From Laguncularia racemosa (taxonomy: Eukaryota; Streptophyta; Magnoliopsida; Myrtales; Combretaceae), in assembly GCA_037954665.1 (NCBI GenBank), contig JBBMOL010000039.1:4526001-4590000 (forward strand): 64,000 nt of DNA, in the 5' to 3' direction. Below the pieces are notes generated by a model, which was given only the letters and a program-made list of their open reading frames with translations, was not told the origin of the DNA and made no database searches. How positions within the stretch are numbered: the stretch's first letter is position 1; each line of letters begins with the position of its first letter. This document shows, piece by piece, positions 50,001-60,400 of this stretch. The position numbers were made by a program, and so were the translations under genes.

Positions 50001-51465
50001 GCAAGGATAATCTCAAAGTTATGGAATCGATGAGGAGGAACCATTTCCTCCAACTGCAAAGCTCAATTCTATCCATATGTCACTATCTTCAGTAACTAAT
50101 TTGGATTGGCCTCTTCACCAATTAGATGTGAAATATGAGTTTTGTAGAGAAGTGAAAAAAGTGATTTCAAGAGATATATCACATATAATATGTATGTGTG
50201 TAGTATGTGTGTAGTGTGTGTGTGTGTGTCATGTATATGAAGATTCCACCAGTTTTGAGTAACCTTGATGATTCTATCTACCTGTCAATACATTCTCATC
50301 TTCGACAACTGGTTCCAGAACATCAGCCTGGCAATTTTGATCAGCTTCGTGCAAATTTAGTTGCACACTCTCCAACTTAGAAAAAATCTCATATAGAGAG
50401 TTCGGATTTGAAGGACCTGCAAAAAAAAAAAAAAGCAATCTCAACTCAAGAAAATTAACTTCTAAGTGATAGATGAAAAATTGGAAGCAATTATGCTAAC
50501 TATGTTCCAGCTCCATATGCAGCAAAATTTCATGATGAGGTTTTCTTTCTCAACCTTTAATTTTGTAAAGACATTTTTTTTTTGGGTAAATAATTTTGTA
50601 AAGACATTGACTTCACCTAAGAACACTGGATTACAAAGTTAAGCACCATTGTGGCCTAAGGCATGTAAACTATTCTTTTTACACTTATATGTGTAGAGAC
50701 AGGGGTTTCACCAAGTATGCAGCAATAGGTAATGGATTTTATCTTGTCTTCATTTCTTTTAAGTTTACACAACTTTTAATCAAATAACTGTATGAGGTTC
50801 AGTTATTCACACCATTAGGCATAATAGAGTTACATGCTCTTAGCCCTAGGTCTTTGGTTCAAACTCTATTCATGAGTCACGACTTACTTATCAAACAAAC
50901 GTAGAACCATTAGAAATACACTGCCCGCTTATACCATCAGCTTCATCTGTGCAATGATACCAATACATTTTGCAGAGAGAATGCAAAGACGAATGAAATT
51001 TCAACTTTCATCTTAAAGATGTAGAAAACAGAAGACAACCACTGCAGTGAAACAATAAGATGGTACGATTCAACTCCCCATCTCCAATGTGCAACCATAA
51101 GGTGTAAAAAGTTATGCACTTTTGCACAGGACAAATAATTGACATGCTTTCAGAAAGTACCAAGAAAACATCAATATAAGTAACCGGAAATAGATACTGC
51201 AAGTCCCACCAGAAGATGGAGTTGATAACACTGGATTTTCCTTCGGAAGTTGGGGCACTGACAGCTGCTCAAAAGCCATCCTAGCAGCTTCATTCTGTGC
51301 TTCCTTTGAAGACTTGCACTCGCTTTGCGTCGCAAAAGTGAGGCCGTTGACAGAAACTTCAGCTTTGAATCGAGAAGCATGACCCGGACCTTCTCTGGTC
51401 GTTGAGTACTCAGGTAACGTCCACAATTTCTTATGACAAAGCTCTTGAAGCTTTGTTTTGTACAT
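34647..51465 (-). CDS. DRB4: Double-stranded RNA-binding protein, DRB4-like, three dsRBDs, six exons
   Basis: DRB4-type proteins partner Dicer-like 4 in making trans-acting and antiviral small RNAs. Six exons join as 51465-51210, 50416-50282, 38239-38004, 37905-37686, 36553-36434 and 35011-34647. Reading phases agree at every junction, giving 1332 nt: 443 aa plus stop. dsRBD1 is residues 1-70 (MYKTKLQELCHKKLWTLPEY), dsRBD2 about 135-203 (YKSQLQTFAQKRSLPLPIYS), dsRBD3 about 213-281 (YKNLLQELAQKGSYGLPSYK; RNA-binding helix KTKKQAEMSAAKVAYTIL). A Ser/Thr-rich linker leads to a conserved end (VVRVYSRSLNMSFPE, then ENWVAVS) and a basic tail KDPKRRRKLS. dsRBD1 has only KEAQNEAA in the lysine loop, so it may bind RNA weakly. 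Intron 2 is 12 kb, filled with retroelements. DRB4 is the best match by linker and C-terminus; another three-dsRBD plant DRB is possible. Confidence 0.9.
35012..36433 (-). other. DRB intron 5
   Basis: 1.4 kb. The segment 35820-36180 is unusually C/T-rich on the + strand and may be a piece of an LTR or leader; no coding domain seen. Confidence 0.6.
36434..36553 (-). CDS. DRB4: DRB exon 5 (Ser/Thr/Pro linker)
   Basis: Acceptor GTCTTCAG|GTAAAA at 36554/36553; donor GGTGGAG|GTAAGT at 36434/36433. 120 nt encoding KTSKTSSPVSPAPRAQDTST and a Gly-ended stretch. Confidence 0.85.
36554..37685 (-). other. DRB intron 4
   Basis: 1.1 kb, AT-rich, no element recognised. Frames of about 100 codons on the + strand here have no recognisable domain and I treat them as chance. 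Confidence 0.6.
37686..37905 (-). CDS. DRB4: DRB exon 4 (dsRBD3)
   Basis: Acceptor TTTTCCAG|AGCGAT at 37906/37905; donor AAAGAGC|GTACGT at 37686/37685. A second GT four bases on would break the phase with exon 5, so this donor is chosen. 220 nt. Confidence 0.88.
38004..38239 (-). CDS. DRB4: DRB exon 3 (dsRBD2)
   Basis: Acceptor TGTGCAG|ATATTT at 38240/38239. The donor is a GC type, AAAGAG|GCAAGT, at 38004/38003; GC-AG introns with this consensus are an accepted minor class. 236 nt, ends on a codon boundary. Confidence 0.9.
42931..42942 (-). other. Gypsy primer-binding site
   Basis: TGGTATCAGAGC on the - strand, a perfect initiator tRNA-Met type PBS, three bases from the LTR end. Confidence 0.85.
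42946..43386 (-). repeat. Gypsy 5' LTR (about 441 bp)
   Basis: Bounded by TGTTGGCAG and GTGTAACA on the + strand, i.e. TGTT...AACA termini. The inner limit is set by the PBS; the outer limit is my best choice by terminal dinucleotides, without a second LTR to confirm it. Confidence 0.65.
43480..44980. other. Unclassified intron sequence with an LTR-like stretch
   Basis: 43480-43620 is related to 48120-48270. 44050-44530 looks like an LTR on the - strand: CTATAAATAG at about 44313-44326, then AG-rich leader and repeated CAAGAGCAACTT-type phrases. A tandem duplication lies at 44687-44809. No coding domain. Confidence 0.4.
44687..44809 (+). repeat. 42-bp direct duplication, period 81 bp
   Basis: 44687-44728 and 44768-44809 are identical 42-mers starting ATTAAGGAGGCCTATTATGC, separated by 39 bp. 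Confidence 0.9.
44985..48094 (+). mobile_element. Older LINE 3' remnant, split by a younger LINE
   Basis: 44985-45331 encodes a LINE C-terminal tail (ALAATIYYIWRERNDR) followed by 3' UTR. 47997-48094 continues as a 3' UTR ending in an A-rich tail (48074-48094). The younger LINE at 45332-47984 interrupts it with its own TSD. The 5' end is not defined. Confidence 0.55.
45332..47984 (+). mobile_element. 5'-truncated LINE with 14-bp TSD
   Basis: The flanks share AACTTTGTAAAGCA (45318-45331 and 47983-47996). The body encodes LINE reverse transcriptase: AFIPERRITNNIFFAQELI near 45985-46040, LKVDLQKAFDTISWDFF near 46080-46130, RGLRQGDPISPYLFVLGMEI near 46250-46310, and the catalytic CFADDLLIF at about 46398-46424. 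The zf-RVT finger (TMCFLCQQSQEDHSHLFFNC) follows near 47550. The tail is nine A at 47976-47984. Several stops and frameshifts. Same family as the - strand LINE at 39021-39983. Confidence 0.88.
48095..48270 (+). repeat. Segment paralogous to 38990-39020 plus 43480-43620
   Basis: AATTTGTTATT...TTTTAATTACTAAGTTA...GTCAAGTCAAATATTT here is contiguous. The equivalent sequence is split at 39020/43480 by the LINE-gypsy insertion. It thus acts as an unoccupied version of that site. Confidence 0.7.
48486..50130 (+). pseudogene. Degenerate Copia gag-integrase-RT remnant
   Basis: Starts with a gag-like frame (MANQTLRSQGSDERIFYERA, 48490-48723). Integrase remnant near 49030-49130 includes SHTYTSQRNGAEP and HLLEVAESTMF. 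The RT start near 49800-49960 reads TWDIVELNKEKKGVDSKWVL, then LDWPLHQLDVK near 50100. Stops and frameshifts throughout; LTRs not found. Confidence 0.75.
50200..50230. repeat. GT-rich microsatellite
   Basis: TG/TGTAG-type run ending about 50 bp from the exon 2 donor of the DRB gene. Confidence 0.7.
50282..50416 (-). CDS. DRB4: DRB exon 2 (linker)
   Basis: Polypyrimidine tract then GCAG|GTCC acceptor at 50417/50416; donor GACAG|GTAGAT at 50282/50281. 135 nt encoding PSNPNSLYEIFSKLESVQLN and an acidic end. No domain; supported by phase, splice sites and absence of stops. Confidence 0.8.
50417..51209 (-). other. DRB intron 1
   Basis: 793 bp with canonical ends. It holds the 15-bp micro-insertion at 50576-50590 and nothing else recognised. 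Confidence 0.75.
50576..50590 (-). mobile_element. Extremely truncated LINE-like insertion with 18-bp TSD
   Basis: TAATTTTGTAAAGACATT occurs at 50558-50575 and again at 50591-50608. Between them are only 15 bp, TTTTTTTTGGGTAAA. On the - strand that is a few bases plus a poly-A tail, the form expected of a LINE copy that aborted almost at once. Confidence 0.6.
51210..51465 (-). CDS. DRB4: DRB exon 1 (dsRBD1)
   Basis: ATG at 51463-51465. Donor TCTTCTG|GTGGGA at 51210/51209. 256 nt, ends in phase 1. Confidence 0.9.
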
Positions 51466-53135
51466 GATTCTTCCTTTTTTTTTTTTTTTTCACTTCCTTT
51501 TCAGTCCTTCCAGTTCATTTCATAAATTTCTCCTTTTGCTTATCAAAATAAGCCCTAATCTAAAAATCAACAAGAGGCCCAAAAATAAATAAACAAATAA
51601 CTTATCAGCAGTAAAAACAAACAAAATCACATAAACATAGTTTTAGCTGCAAAATTAAGCATAACATCCCTTTATCTTAAAATAAAATGTAAAACCTAAA
51701 AATCTCTTTTGTTTTAACCACATTTCCTGCTTTCTTTAATGGAGTTCAGCTGCTCCTCTTGTGATCCATATGACATGGCTTCGAAGCGCGGAAACAGCTT
51801 CTTTACAAAACGTAAAGGATAAAGCTGCGTACACATGCATCTCCTCTAGTAGGATCATCCTGCTCACCGGATGAGCCCTCTTTTCTTACATTTTTTTTTT
51901 TAAATCCCATTTCTTGTTAATTTCATCAATTCATCAGGTTGTTTCTCAAAAATAGGAGTAATTAAAAAAAAAGGGGGGGGGGGGGGGGGGGTGTGGGGAA
52001 ATGCCCTAATCTCAAAAACACTAGAAAAACGTTAAAAGGGAGGGTGAAAAAAAAAAAGGAGCTTCTTCCAAACCATGCATGTATCACTGAAAACAGCTGA
52101 ATAAGAAGAACCCATGAGTTTTGACGAAGAATTTACACATTATGCTACGACAAGTCCATAACCAAATCACAACACTAAGTTTTCATTAAAGAAAGAAAAA
52201 AAAAAAAAGGCATTGAATCATTTAAAGAAGAAGAAGAAGAAGGAATACGTAGCTGTAACACCTGGAAGAGAAGAATGTGAGAGGAGACTGTAAGCGAAAA
52301 CCGCACCATGTAACGTCACTGATAAGTAATAAGCGATTATTACAGAGAGAAAGGGAGTCAAAGTCGAGACTTACGAAGGAAGGATTTGATGCATGTGATT
52401 TTCGTAAGATCAGAGCTAAAAAGTTAAAAAGGCAATATGAAAGGAACATCCTCAAATATTGTTACTTTTTTAAAAAAAGTTGTAAATATCATATAAAAAA
52501 TTATTTTAAAAATAAAGTTAAAAGACTTGAATCTTATTTATATCTTTATAAATTTATAATAAAGTACTGACAATATCCTTATCTTTTAAGCAATTTTTGA
52601 AGGTATGGATAACATTTATGCCTTCAGTATATATATTTGTATTGAAAGGATAAATGCTACCTTAATCTTCAATAAAAAAGAAATTACACTAAAAATGCAG
52701 GTGGTATTCACACATTTAGCTACAAATCTACTGAAGATATGGACACCATTTGTGCATTCAGTACAAATTTACGAAGGCATAGATCGAGTTTGCGCATTTA
52801 CAACTTATTTTTTAAATACAATATTTGATAAATTTCTTTTAAAAATCACGATATTTAAGAGTATTACCCCCAATAAAACATTTGGTATGAAAATTTTTTA
52901 TTTTTGCAATATTTTACTAAAGTTAAAAACATTAACTTACTTTCCATGAATTTTTTGCACAATACCCTAATAATTAATTTAAAAAATAAATAAAATTTAA
53001 TTGATTTTAAGAAGAAGTAAAATTTAAGTAATTAATTTTAAAAATAAGAAAATTTAAAATAAGATAGTTAATTATAAAAATAAAAAAAATTAAAATATCA
53101 AATACGATATTTATTCAATAGTTAAATATTTGCTA
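51466..53135. other. DRB 5' region and AT-rich spacer
   Basis: Holds the DRB 5' UTR and promoter zone, a poly-T/poly-A tract just before the ATG (51475-51492), G19 at 51973-51991 and a GAA run at about 52226-52241. CCAG|GTGTTA on the - strand at 52262/52261 could be a 5' UTR donor, but no clear acceptor was found. Three diverged copies of a GAAGGTATGGATAACATTT-like phrase lie near 52598, 52732 and 52773. No other gene seen. Confidence 0.5.
51973..51991 (+). repeat. 19-nt poly-G homopolymer
   Basis: Follows an A run; length may be unreliable in sequencing. Confidence 0.9.
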
Positions 53136-53144
53136 TGTTAGCAA

Positions 53145-53335
53145 GGGGAAAATACATAAATAATATAATTTTAAAAAATATTACACAAATAAGGTAAGGA
53201 AAAATATTACACAAATATAGCATTAAAAACACATGTAATGTCATGTGTTTTCAATAAAATTTTGTCCATACACTACGTGAAACACCCCCACAAATATTAA
53301 ACAAAAAAAAAAAAAGAAGAAGAAAAGAACTTTTC
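53145..53335 (+). repeat. MULE copy B left terminal inverted repeat
   Basis: Matches the reverse complement of 62875-63064 over about 190 bp with small gaps, including CACTACGTGAAACA against CACTACATGAAACA and an A-rich, GAAGAA-containing inner part. Confidence 0.85.
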
Positions 53336-53499
53336 ATTAAAATATACAACGTTTCTAATATCTATGGAAATGTTTAAAATAAATTATAAATAACTCTATC
53401 CCATTCTACTCCCAATAAATGATCTGATGATTCTAGTCATGATAGATCTACGTTCAGTTTGTTTCACGTCAAAGGTAGGAGGAGCCTATGACTCTTGTG

Positions 53500-55165
53500 T
53501 TGCAGGCGATTGCAAGAGCTTATCAAAGCCGTGTGGAGGAATTGGACTCCAATGTACCGAAGGCTATGAGTTGACACCAATATCCAATCAATAGTAGCGT
53601 AACCTTCTCAAAGTGGGTGGGTTAGAAATGGGATCACGAATAAAGTACCTATGAGGGGTGATGAACAAGAGAGCATTGGGAGCTGAGTTACCTACAATGT
53701 AACTATTCATGACGTCCAAAGGAGTGTGGTCATGATAGATCTGCTTATCCATCTGCTGTCCTTCTTTAACTCTTACTCTATTAACCCTATTATGTGATGA
53801 TAGTGTAGGTGTAGGATCTTTTGGAGGCGCATACTCCAAGTCTACAACAACTTTCCCCTTCGGTGGTTGTTTGTGTTGAGTGGCAAGAAAAAGTACAACT
53901 CCACCATGATACTCAACTAACTATACTTTAATATCGAAAAGTGAAATTGCTAAAAGCAAATTAAGTGTTATACGTATATGGCGTAGGGTGTTAATCTAAG
54001 AGAATTGAAAGAAAATGTTTTGGTGTAACTTAGTCATATAGTATAGTCAATGTGATATTGTAAGTGCTTTACTTATCAAGTGTTAAATTATTGCTCCAGT
54101 ATGCTCCACACAGTGGTGGTCGAGACATCTATACCATTAGATGTAATTTGGATGCACGCCATCACCATATTCCAATAAGATCCTATATGAGTGACGATCC
54201 TCTCAATGGGCAATGTAGAAGACATGTAGCACTATCTAATCAGTGTTGGTTTGGCTCTGTAAATCAATATGGTGCAAGTGAAGTTATATGTTAACATCGA
54301 TAAACGCTCGCTAGAAAGCACCAAACTGATGGTAGATACAATCTAGGTAGTGCCACTCTATAATATGAAAGCACATCATGGTACTCGAGCTGTCCAAATG
54401 CCTTTACCTGCATAACAGAACAAGGGTAATATGTCAATGAGATCCTTGGGATAAGGCTGCTAAACAATCTAACAATAAATGCATAGGGTGTTGCGTAGTG
54501 TTTTGGGCTATCCTCCATCAAAACACTAAGAGCCTCCCATCTTCTAATAAAATCTTGTAATGGCTCAAGGAAGTTATATGTGAGAATCTATCCTATACGT
54601 ACACTTGCAAAAGAATCGCTTCTCCCCCCATGTCATGTTCATTGGAGATGGATACACAACATAACTGGCGATACAACTAAGTCAAACATGTAAAGCCCCA
54701 ACTATACTACACTATAATGGCAAAGTCTTCCAAGAGCGAAAAAAACATGCAATTGACTAAGTTGCTTGATTTATTTACAAATGTAAAGCCTCCCAGTAGT
54801 TAAAAAATGTAGGTGTGGGTATGACATCTAACCGTCTCATTGGATGCTTAAGTTTGCAAAACCCAAATTTATGCCACAACTAGGATAAGTTAATCCATAT
54901 GCTCTTAATATGCTTTACCTCTAGCTTCTCACTAAGTAACCGCTCACACTTAGATGCCCAATCAAGGTTGGTATTACCTATAATGGCTTTTCCATTAACT
55001 GGTAACCCAAGTTGAACCTCAACATCCTATAAAGTCACAGTAGCCTTGCCATGGGCTATGTGAAAAGTATGTGTCTCAAGCCTTTACCTCTCCACCAATG
55101 ATGTAAGAAGATGTAAATCTAATTGAATGAAGGAAGGGCATGCCAGTCCTATAAACCCACCCTAG
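53500..55165 (-). pseudogene. Plant mobile domain (PMD) protein remnant, copy B
   Basis: Around 55110-54975 the - strand encodes LETHTFHIAHGKATVTL followed, after a stop, by DVEVQLGLPVNGKAI, the PMD N-terminal signature. Near 54400-54330 it encodes MMCFHIIEWHYLDCIYHQFG, the conserved C-terminal part of the domain. A low-complexity tail frame at 53588-53839 (EYAPPKDPTPTLSSHNRVNR) may be the C-terminus. Multiple stops and frameshifts. PMD proteins include MAIN and MAIL1; the domain is also found in transposons. Confidence 0.75.
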
Positions 55166-55499
55166 TCTATATAAGGTAACATGTGAAGATCTAATGAGAT
55201 ATTATCCTTATCATAGCATAACTGTAACTTGTGATGCCTAACTATCAATTAAGATTATTCTTATAAACATAAAAGTATAAATTGTAGGAATTAATAAATT
55301 CAGCTGGAAAATAAAAACAAGACCTATAAAATACAATACTTGCCCCTGCCACACATATTTCGATTGATGTATGGCCTATTGTGTCAACAACGATAGATCA
55401 AAAGGTCCTGGATTTGTTTATCCTGCAACATGAAGGTGAAATTTAGTTAGCAAATGGTAGGTTATTGTGTAAACTAAATTACAAACAATTTTCAATAAA

Positions 55500-58100
55500 T
55501 GAAGAAAGTAAGTTGTTTCGTTATAAGCCCTATACCATTATTATTTCTCTTTGAGCACTTCCTTTTATTGTGCCTTTCCCTTTTGCACCTATTATACCTA
55601 GTTCTAAATGAGGCATCTCTAAGGTCCATCTCTATGTGGTATCGTTTCAATATAAGCTTGCCCATTCCACATTGAAATTTATTAATGTCAAGGTGATTGA
55701 ATTGAAAGTCTACCTTTGACCAATAGCGCTTGTCTCCAATGGGATATAAGTGACTCTAATAACATTATAATTGATGTGTCCACCTATACTAATGGCCAAG
55801 GACCAATGAGCTATCAAGCCTTAAATATACTACTACAGTGAAAGCATATGAACATGGAATTCTATATATTTGCCACTTGTTAGATGTGTACGTATGATTC
55901 TTGAGGTTTACAGTTTGCATCCTTCCTCCCCCTTTAACCTCATTCACTATGTGCTGGGGCCCAATTAGGATGTCAAATATTTGGTTGGGTTTGTTGAACC
56001 TAATGACCTTATGGGCGCTTACCCTACATCTCCATTTTTCTATCTTATTGTTAATGTACTTTGTGAAGATCTTGTCTACTGTAATTCCTTTATACATGTC
56101 CTCCAATTATCTTATCCCAATGTTTGACGTAATTGTAGAGCATTTTTTTTACCAACGCAATTACAAGTAAGTCTCTTACCTCTTTTTCAAAACAGAATTG
56201 TGACTTTCTATAATATTTGAAGTCATATACCCAAAATGATACCCTCCATCATATGCAAGTATCCACTATTCTAGTGAGATGCTATTAAACCATGCAAGGG
56301 TGTTAGGCTTTATTCGCTTAAATAGGTTCATGTAATTCCAAAACTTGTGAAGTTATGCCTTCATCCCAACAATTGTCACCCATTTCCTACATTGTAAATT
56401 CTTGTAAGCAGTGTTAAAGTTGTTTGCAACGTGACGTAAGCAAAAGTGCCATACCATAGAGAGAGGCCTCCATCCATTATCTTGCTGCTCAACTGTATTG
56501 CTAATACCATCATGTCTATAAAAAATTAGACAAATGCTTTCTTGAAGGTTACCTACAACATGCTCCTTCAACTTTCGAAGAAACCATCCTTATATTTCTA
56601 CCGATTTGTTGTCCACTAAGGAAAATGTAAGGGAGATAATGCAATTGTTTCCATTGATGCCATATGCAATCAACAACTTATGAGTTTACTTCCTATATAA
56701 GAAAGTACCGGTGATATTAAGTATAGGTCTATAATACTTGAATGCCTCAACACATGGATTGAATGTCTAGGAGACCCATTTCAATGTGCACTCTTCAATA
56801 ATTATTGAATCATGCCAACCCCATTTGACCTATGCTCTAGGATTACTACTCTAGATTGCGTTTATGAGTTTCGGCAATTTGTTGTATGACTTGTCCAATC
56901 ATCATACACAGCTTCAATAGCTTTCCTTTTTTACATCCCACACCCTTTTAAAGGAGATTATATACCTGAAGTTAGCTTCAATTACGAAACCAAGGCCAAC
57001 AACCTTTATACTTGGTTTTTTTCTCACATATTCAATGAAGATTCTAGCCATCATATTTGAATATAAGCTTGGATGATCCTAATGTATCATAACATTCATG
57101 CATGTACGAGGTCCCTTGAGGATTATGATGACAAAAAGGTCTTCCAACTTCTTCTTATAAGCTTAAAGCTTCCACTTACAAACACCATCTTTATTGGCAT
57201 AGAAAATTGACCATAAGGTCCAGTTCGATTCTTTAATTGCAAAGTAATAGTGGTTCTTTATATGATACATCTTCATAGTTTACAGTAGTTCTTCCTTACT
57301 ATTGAATCTCATTCCCTTTTTAAGGTCATCAATACTACTAAAGTATCCATACATAGTAGCCATATTTTTCCTTGAAGGTGATATAACCACTATTTCCTTT
57401 AACATGGAAAAATGGAATGGCATCCCTGGGTTCGTTTTCACTTGAATGACTCGCTTCTTGAAATCTGTGAATTTGCATTGCATGCATGTGCAATGGTAGA
57501 TGTGTGGTATGCATGTCATTTAAATCATTTTTCGCAACACTCTCATCCTTATCGAAATACTCTTTGTGCACTGCAAAGTACTCCACAATAGTATCAATTT
57601 CTGTTAGGGAGTGGAGAGCATCATTTAATTTTGGATCAACAAAGTTTTATTCATTACACAAAAGGTTCATAAGTTGGCACTGGAACCACTTCATCACACA
57701 TTAGTGGATTAGTCATCATACTTAGCCCTTTCGCATGTTATGGTGATGGGGTATTGGATTCGAAAACCTTTTCTTCTTTAATCAAAATTTCTAATTGTTA
57801 ATGGATTTCAACATACAATTCTTGTATCCACTCCTCCCTAAAAGCTATAGCCATCTCAATTACATTCTTGACATCATCATCTTCTGTGATTGGCATCAAC
57901 TTATATCTCACTCCTTTATAAAAGTAGTGTAGATGCTTATGTAGTATCTTAACATGAATCATAGTTGGATTGACTCTAATGCTTTAGTAAATCTTATGCA
58001 AGAATTCTATATAGTTTAAATTCCTCCTTACCTTCAACTTCTTCACTAATGCATTCCCATAATTGAGCTTGTCATTGCCATACAAAATCGTTCCTCATGT
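55500..58100 (-). pseudogene. MuDR-type transposase remnant with SWIM finger and knuckle, copy B
   Basis: The N-terminal DNA-binding region is at about 57340-57120 (MRFNSKEELLKTMKMYHIKN, then CKWKLKAYKKKLEDLF). The catalytic-region start is near 56740-56640 (FKYYRPILNITGTFLYRK, LLIAYGINGNN). The SWIM finger lies near 55900 (KWQIYRIPCSYAFT; the second-half His is now Tyr). A knuckle-like stretch lies near 55560. Stops and frameshifts separate the parts. Confidence 0.8.
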
Positions 58101-58459
58101 GTTCACAATGAATTTCACTACCTTAGTTATTTCTAAACTAATTACATGATGTTTGCGTGTTTAATCTCACGCAAAATTATATCAATTTCCTATTGCCTAA
58201 TTCTAACTATTTTTGTCCATGCATTCAAAGCAAACATCATTTCCATCAATGTCAAATCTATAACTACTACATTTCATATATCTTATGATTAACACACACA
58301 CATTGTGAAGTAATACACATCAAATGCCTTTTAGTTTATTTTCTTCTCAATATTTCAACATACAATCTTATAAGACACAACATACACATTTTACAACATA
58401 CACATTTTACACATACACGACACAAAAAGAGTACACATAGCACACATGCTAACATAGTA

Positions 58460-58720
58460 GAAAACGAGTTCTACTCGAGCAGCTAAACCAATTAGTTCGA
58501 CCTATTTTAGTTTGTTTATGTATTTTTAATAAAATGAGTTCTACTAAACATCCGAGTAGTTGTACCAATTAGTCTGACCTATTATTCTTAGTTTACATAT
58601 TTTACATTAAAACAAATAACGAAGAATACTTTAGTGCACATATTTTACATTAAAACACATAACAAAGAATACCTTAGTGCATATATTTTGCATTAAAACA
58701 CAACGAAAAAGGAATTATAG
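58460..58720. repeat. Minisatellite-like tandem repeats inside MULE copy B
   Basis: Two sets: a diverged repeat of about 75 bp containing GAGTTCTACT...CCAATTAGT (58470 and 58545), and a 43-bp unit (ACATATTTTACATTAAAACA...TTAGTGC) repeated about 2.5 times from 58595. Confidence 0.75.
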
Positions 58721-58899
58721 TTACTAGGGGTCTAAACAATAAGGGAATTGAAATTACAAAACAAGCATATAGAAAAACCATTTCATTTATTGTTTTAATG
58801 TACAAGACTCTCAACTGGTATTTTGACCATCATACATAATGCAAAATGAAAAAAAGAGAACAAAGAAAAAAAAAACATCTTACAGGGTCATTTGCTGGG

Positions 58900-59720
58900 G
58901 CCGAGGATGGCATAAGCTTGAGTAGAAGAGGAACTTCTTCAATGAGAGGAGGTGGAGGTAGAGACATTCTTCCTACAAAGGTGGATGAGGAATCTCTTTG
59001 ATCTTGTTAGTAGTAGTAGGAGGAGGAGCATCTTTAGTAGGTGTTGCTATCAATAGTTAAGGAAAGTCGTTATTCAAAGGTTATCCTTCTTCCTCAATTG
59101 CAACTATCAATCTACTCCCTCTTCTTTGGAGGGTTGTTAGGCTCTTGCCTTTTTTCCTCAAGCTAAGAGAGATCAAACATTGGATCTCTCTCATGAATCC
59201 AATGCTTCATGATCCTCTAACCCCCCTTCATTACCCGGACCAGCTCATTAGCATACTCATCAAGGGATTGAATTTCCTTATAGTAGTTATCCTTAGCTGT
59301 CTGCTCGTTCTTCTCTAACTCACGAATCCTTAAATCCTGATCAGTTAACAACTTCTTAAGATCTTGGACTTGTGCCTTTAGCTTAGCTTCCTTTGTTTGC
59401 TCAACTCGAGACATTATTAAGCTAAATCTAGGTCTTGCTTGAAGTTTGCAATAATGGCCTTCTCCTATTGTAACTTTGACGTAAGATACGATTTTTGCTC
59501 CTATAAACTTGAGACCTCCTTCTTCAAAGAGTTGTTCTAGTTATTTGCATTGTTCAACTCCTATTGGGTGTTAAACAAGTCGGAGATGCTCCTTCGTACC
59601 CTCTCCTCATTGTTAACAATTCTGTGGTGGTAGTTTTCCCTCATTACCTTTAGCTCCTCGCAAGCCTTATTTAACTTAACCTCGATTGCCATTGGCTTCT
59701 AAAAGTGTGAGCTATAATTA
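58900..59720 (-). pseudogene. Coiled-coil protein remnant of the MULE
   Basis: The best frame, 59217-59414, is a heptad-rich coiled coil (AQVQDLKKLLTDQDLRIREL, then YANELVRVMKGG and stop). Adjacent 59420-59720 is similar in other frames. It may be the C-terminal part of the Transposase_28-like protein upstream, since such proteins often end in coiled coils. Absent from copy A. Confidence 0.55.
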
Positions 59721-60400
59721 TCATATTGCCATGAGAATAATTGATAATAATGTTTACAATTGGCATTTCGTTTACGTACTTGCCGTTCTCCTTTCGCACA
59801 CATGAATGAAACCTCGTATGCGACCTTCACCGTCTATATGAAGAACTGGTTCTAAGGACTAGCATGAAAGAATAAAAAATGAAGATTTTGAGAACAAAAA
59901 TCAACTTAGACTTTAGTAAGACAAGCCAAGAAAAAAGGATCAAAGATCCGAAGCTAACATTCCCGTAGCTAAGAGCTTTGCTTCACCTCGCTCCTAAGGG
60001 CTTAGGATCCCATTGAATAGGTCTTGCTGACTTGCTTTCCCATCTAAGCCCCGACCCACGACAAATATAGGGGCATTAGAGGGCGAGGGGTTGAGAGACT
60101 TCAGGAGATTGTTGCTACCCGGGGGCTTCTCCCATAGATATTGGACATTGTTGTGCCATTTTTGCTAATGCTCCATGGTTACCTCCTTGCTTCCCCTAAA
60201 AGCGACAAACTAAGCTTTGGCATCATTTAAGATAGAAATCACCCCTTCGGAATAGCTGTGCTTCGAGGATACCTTATCATAATGCTCTGAGGCCCTATGC
60301 TAAGGTAGAGCCATGAATGTGCTAGTCTACTGGGGATCGTCCAAGTCATAGATTACAATTCTCCCCCCTGAATAGCCTCCTACCAGTAGGGGTTGATGCC
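59720..60400. other. Linker between coiled-coil and Transposase_28-like parts
   Basis: Relatively GC-rich sequence with no clear domain in either orientation, probably decayed coding sequence or intron of the same gene. Confidence 0.4.

Larger units (their letters stand above)
38240..50281 (-). other. DRB intron 2, 12 kb, loaded with nested retroelements
   Basis: Contents from low to high coordinate: unclassified sequence to 39006; a - strand LINE split by a gypsy (39021-43465); LTR-like and unclassified sequence (43480-44980); an older + strand LINE split by a younger LINE (44985-48094); a repeat segment (48095-48270); a dead Copia (48486-50130). Splice sites at both ends are intact. Confidence 0.85.

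Noticed and set aside
51480..52262. 5' UTR intron of the DRB gene
   Set aside because: A plausible donor exists at 52262/52261 but no convincing acceptor before the ATG; left as a note only.
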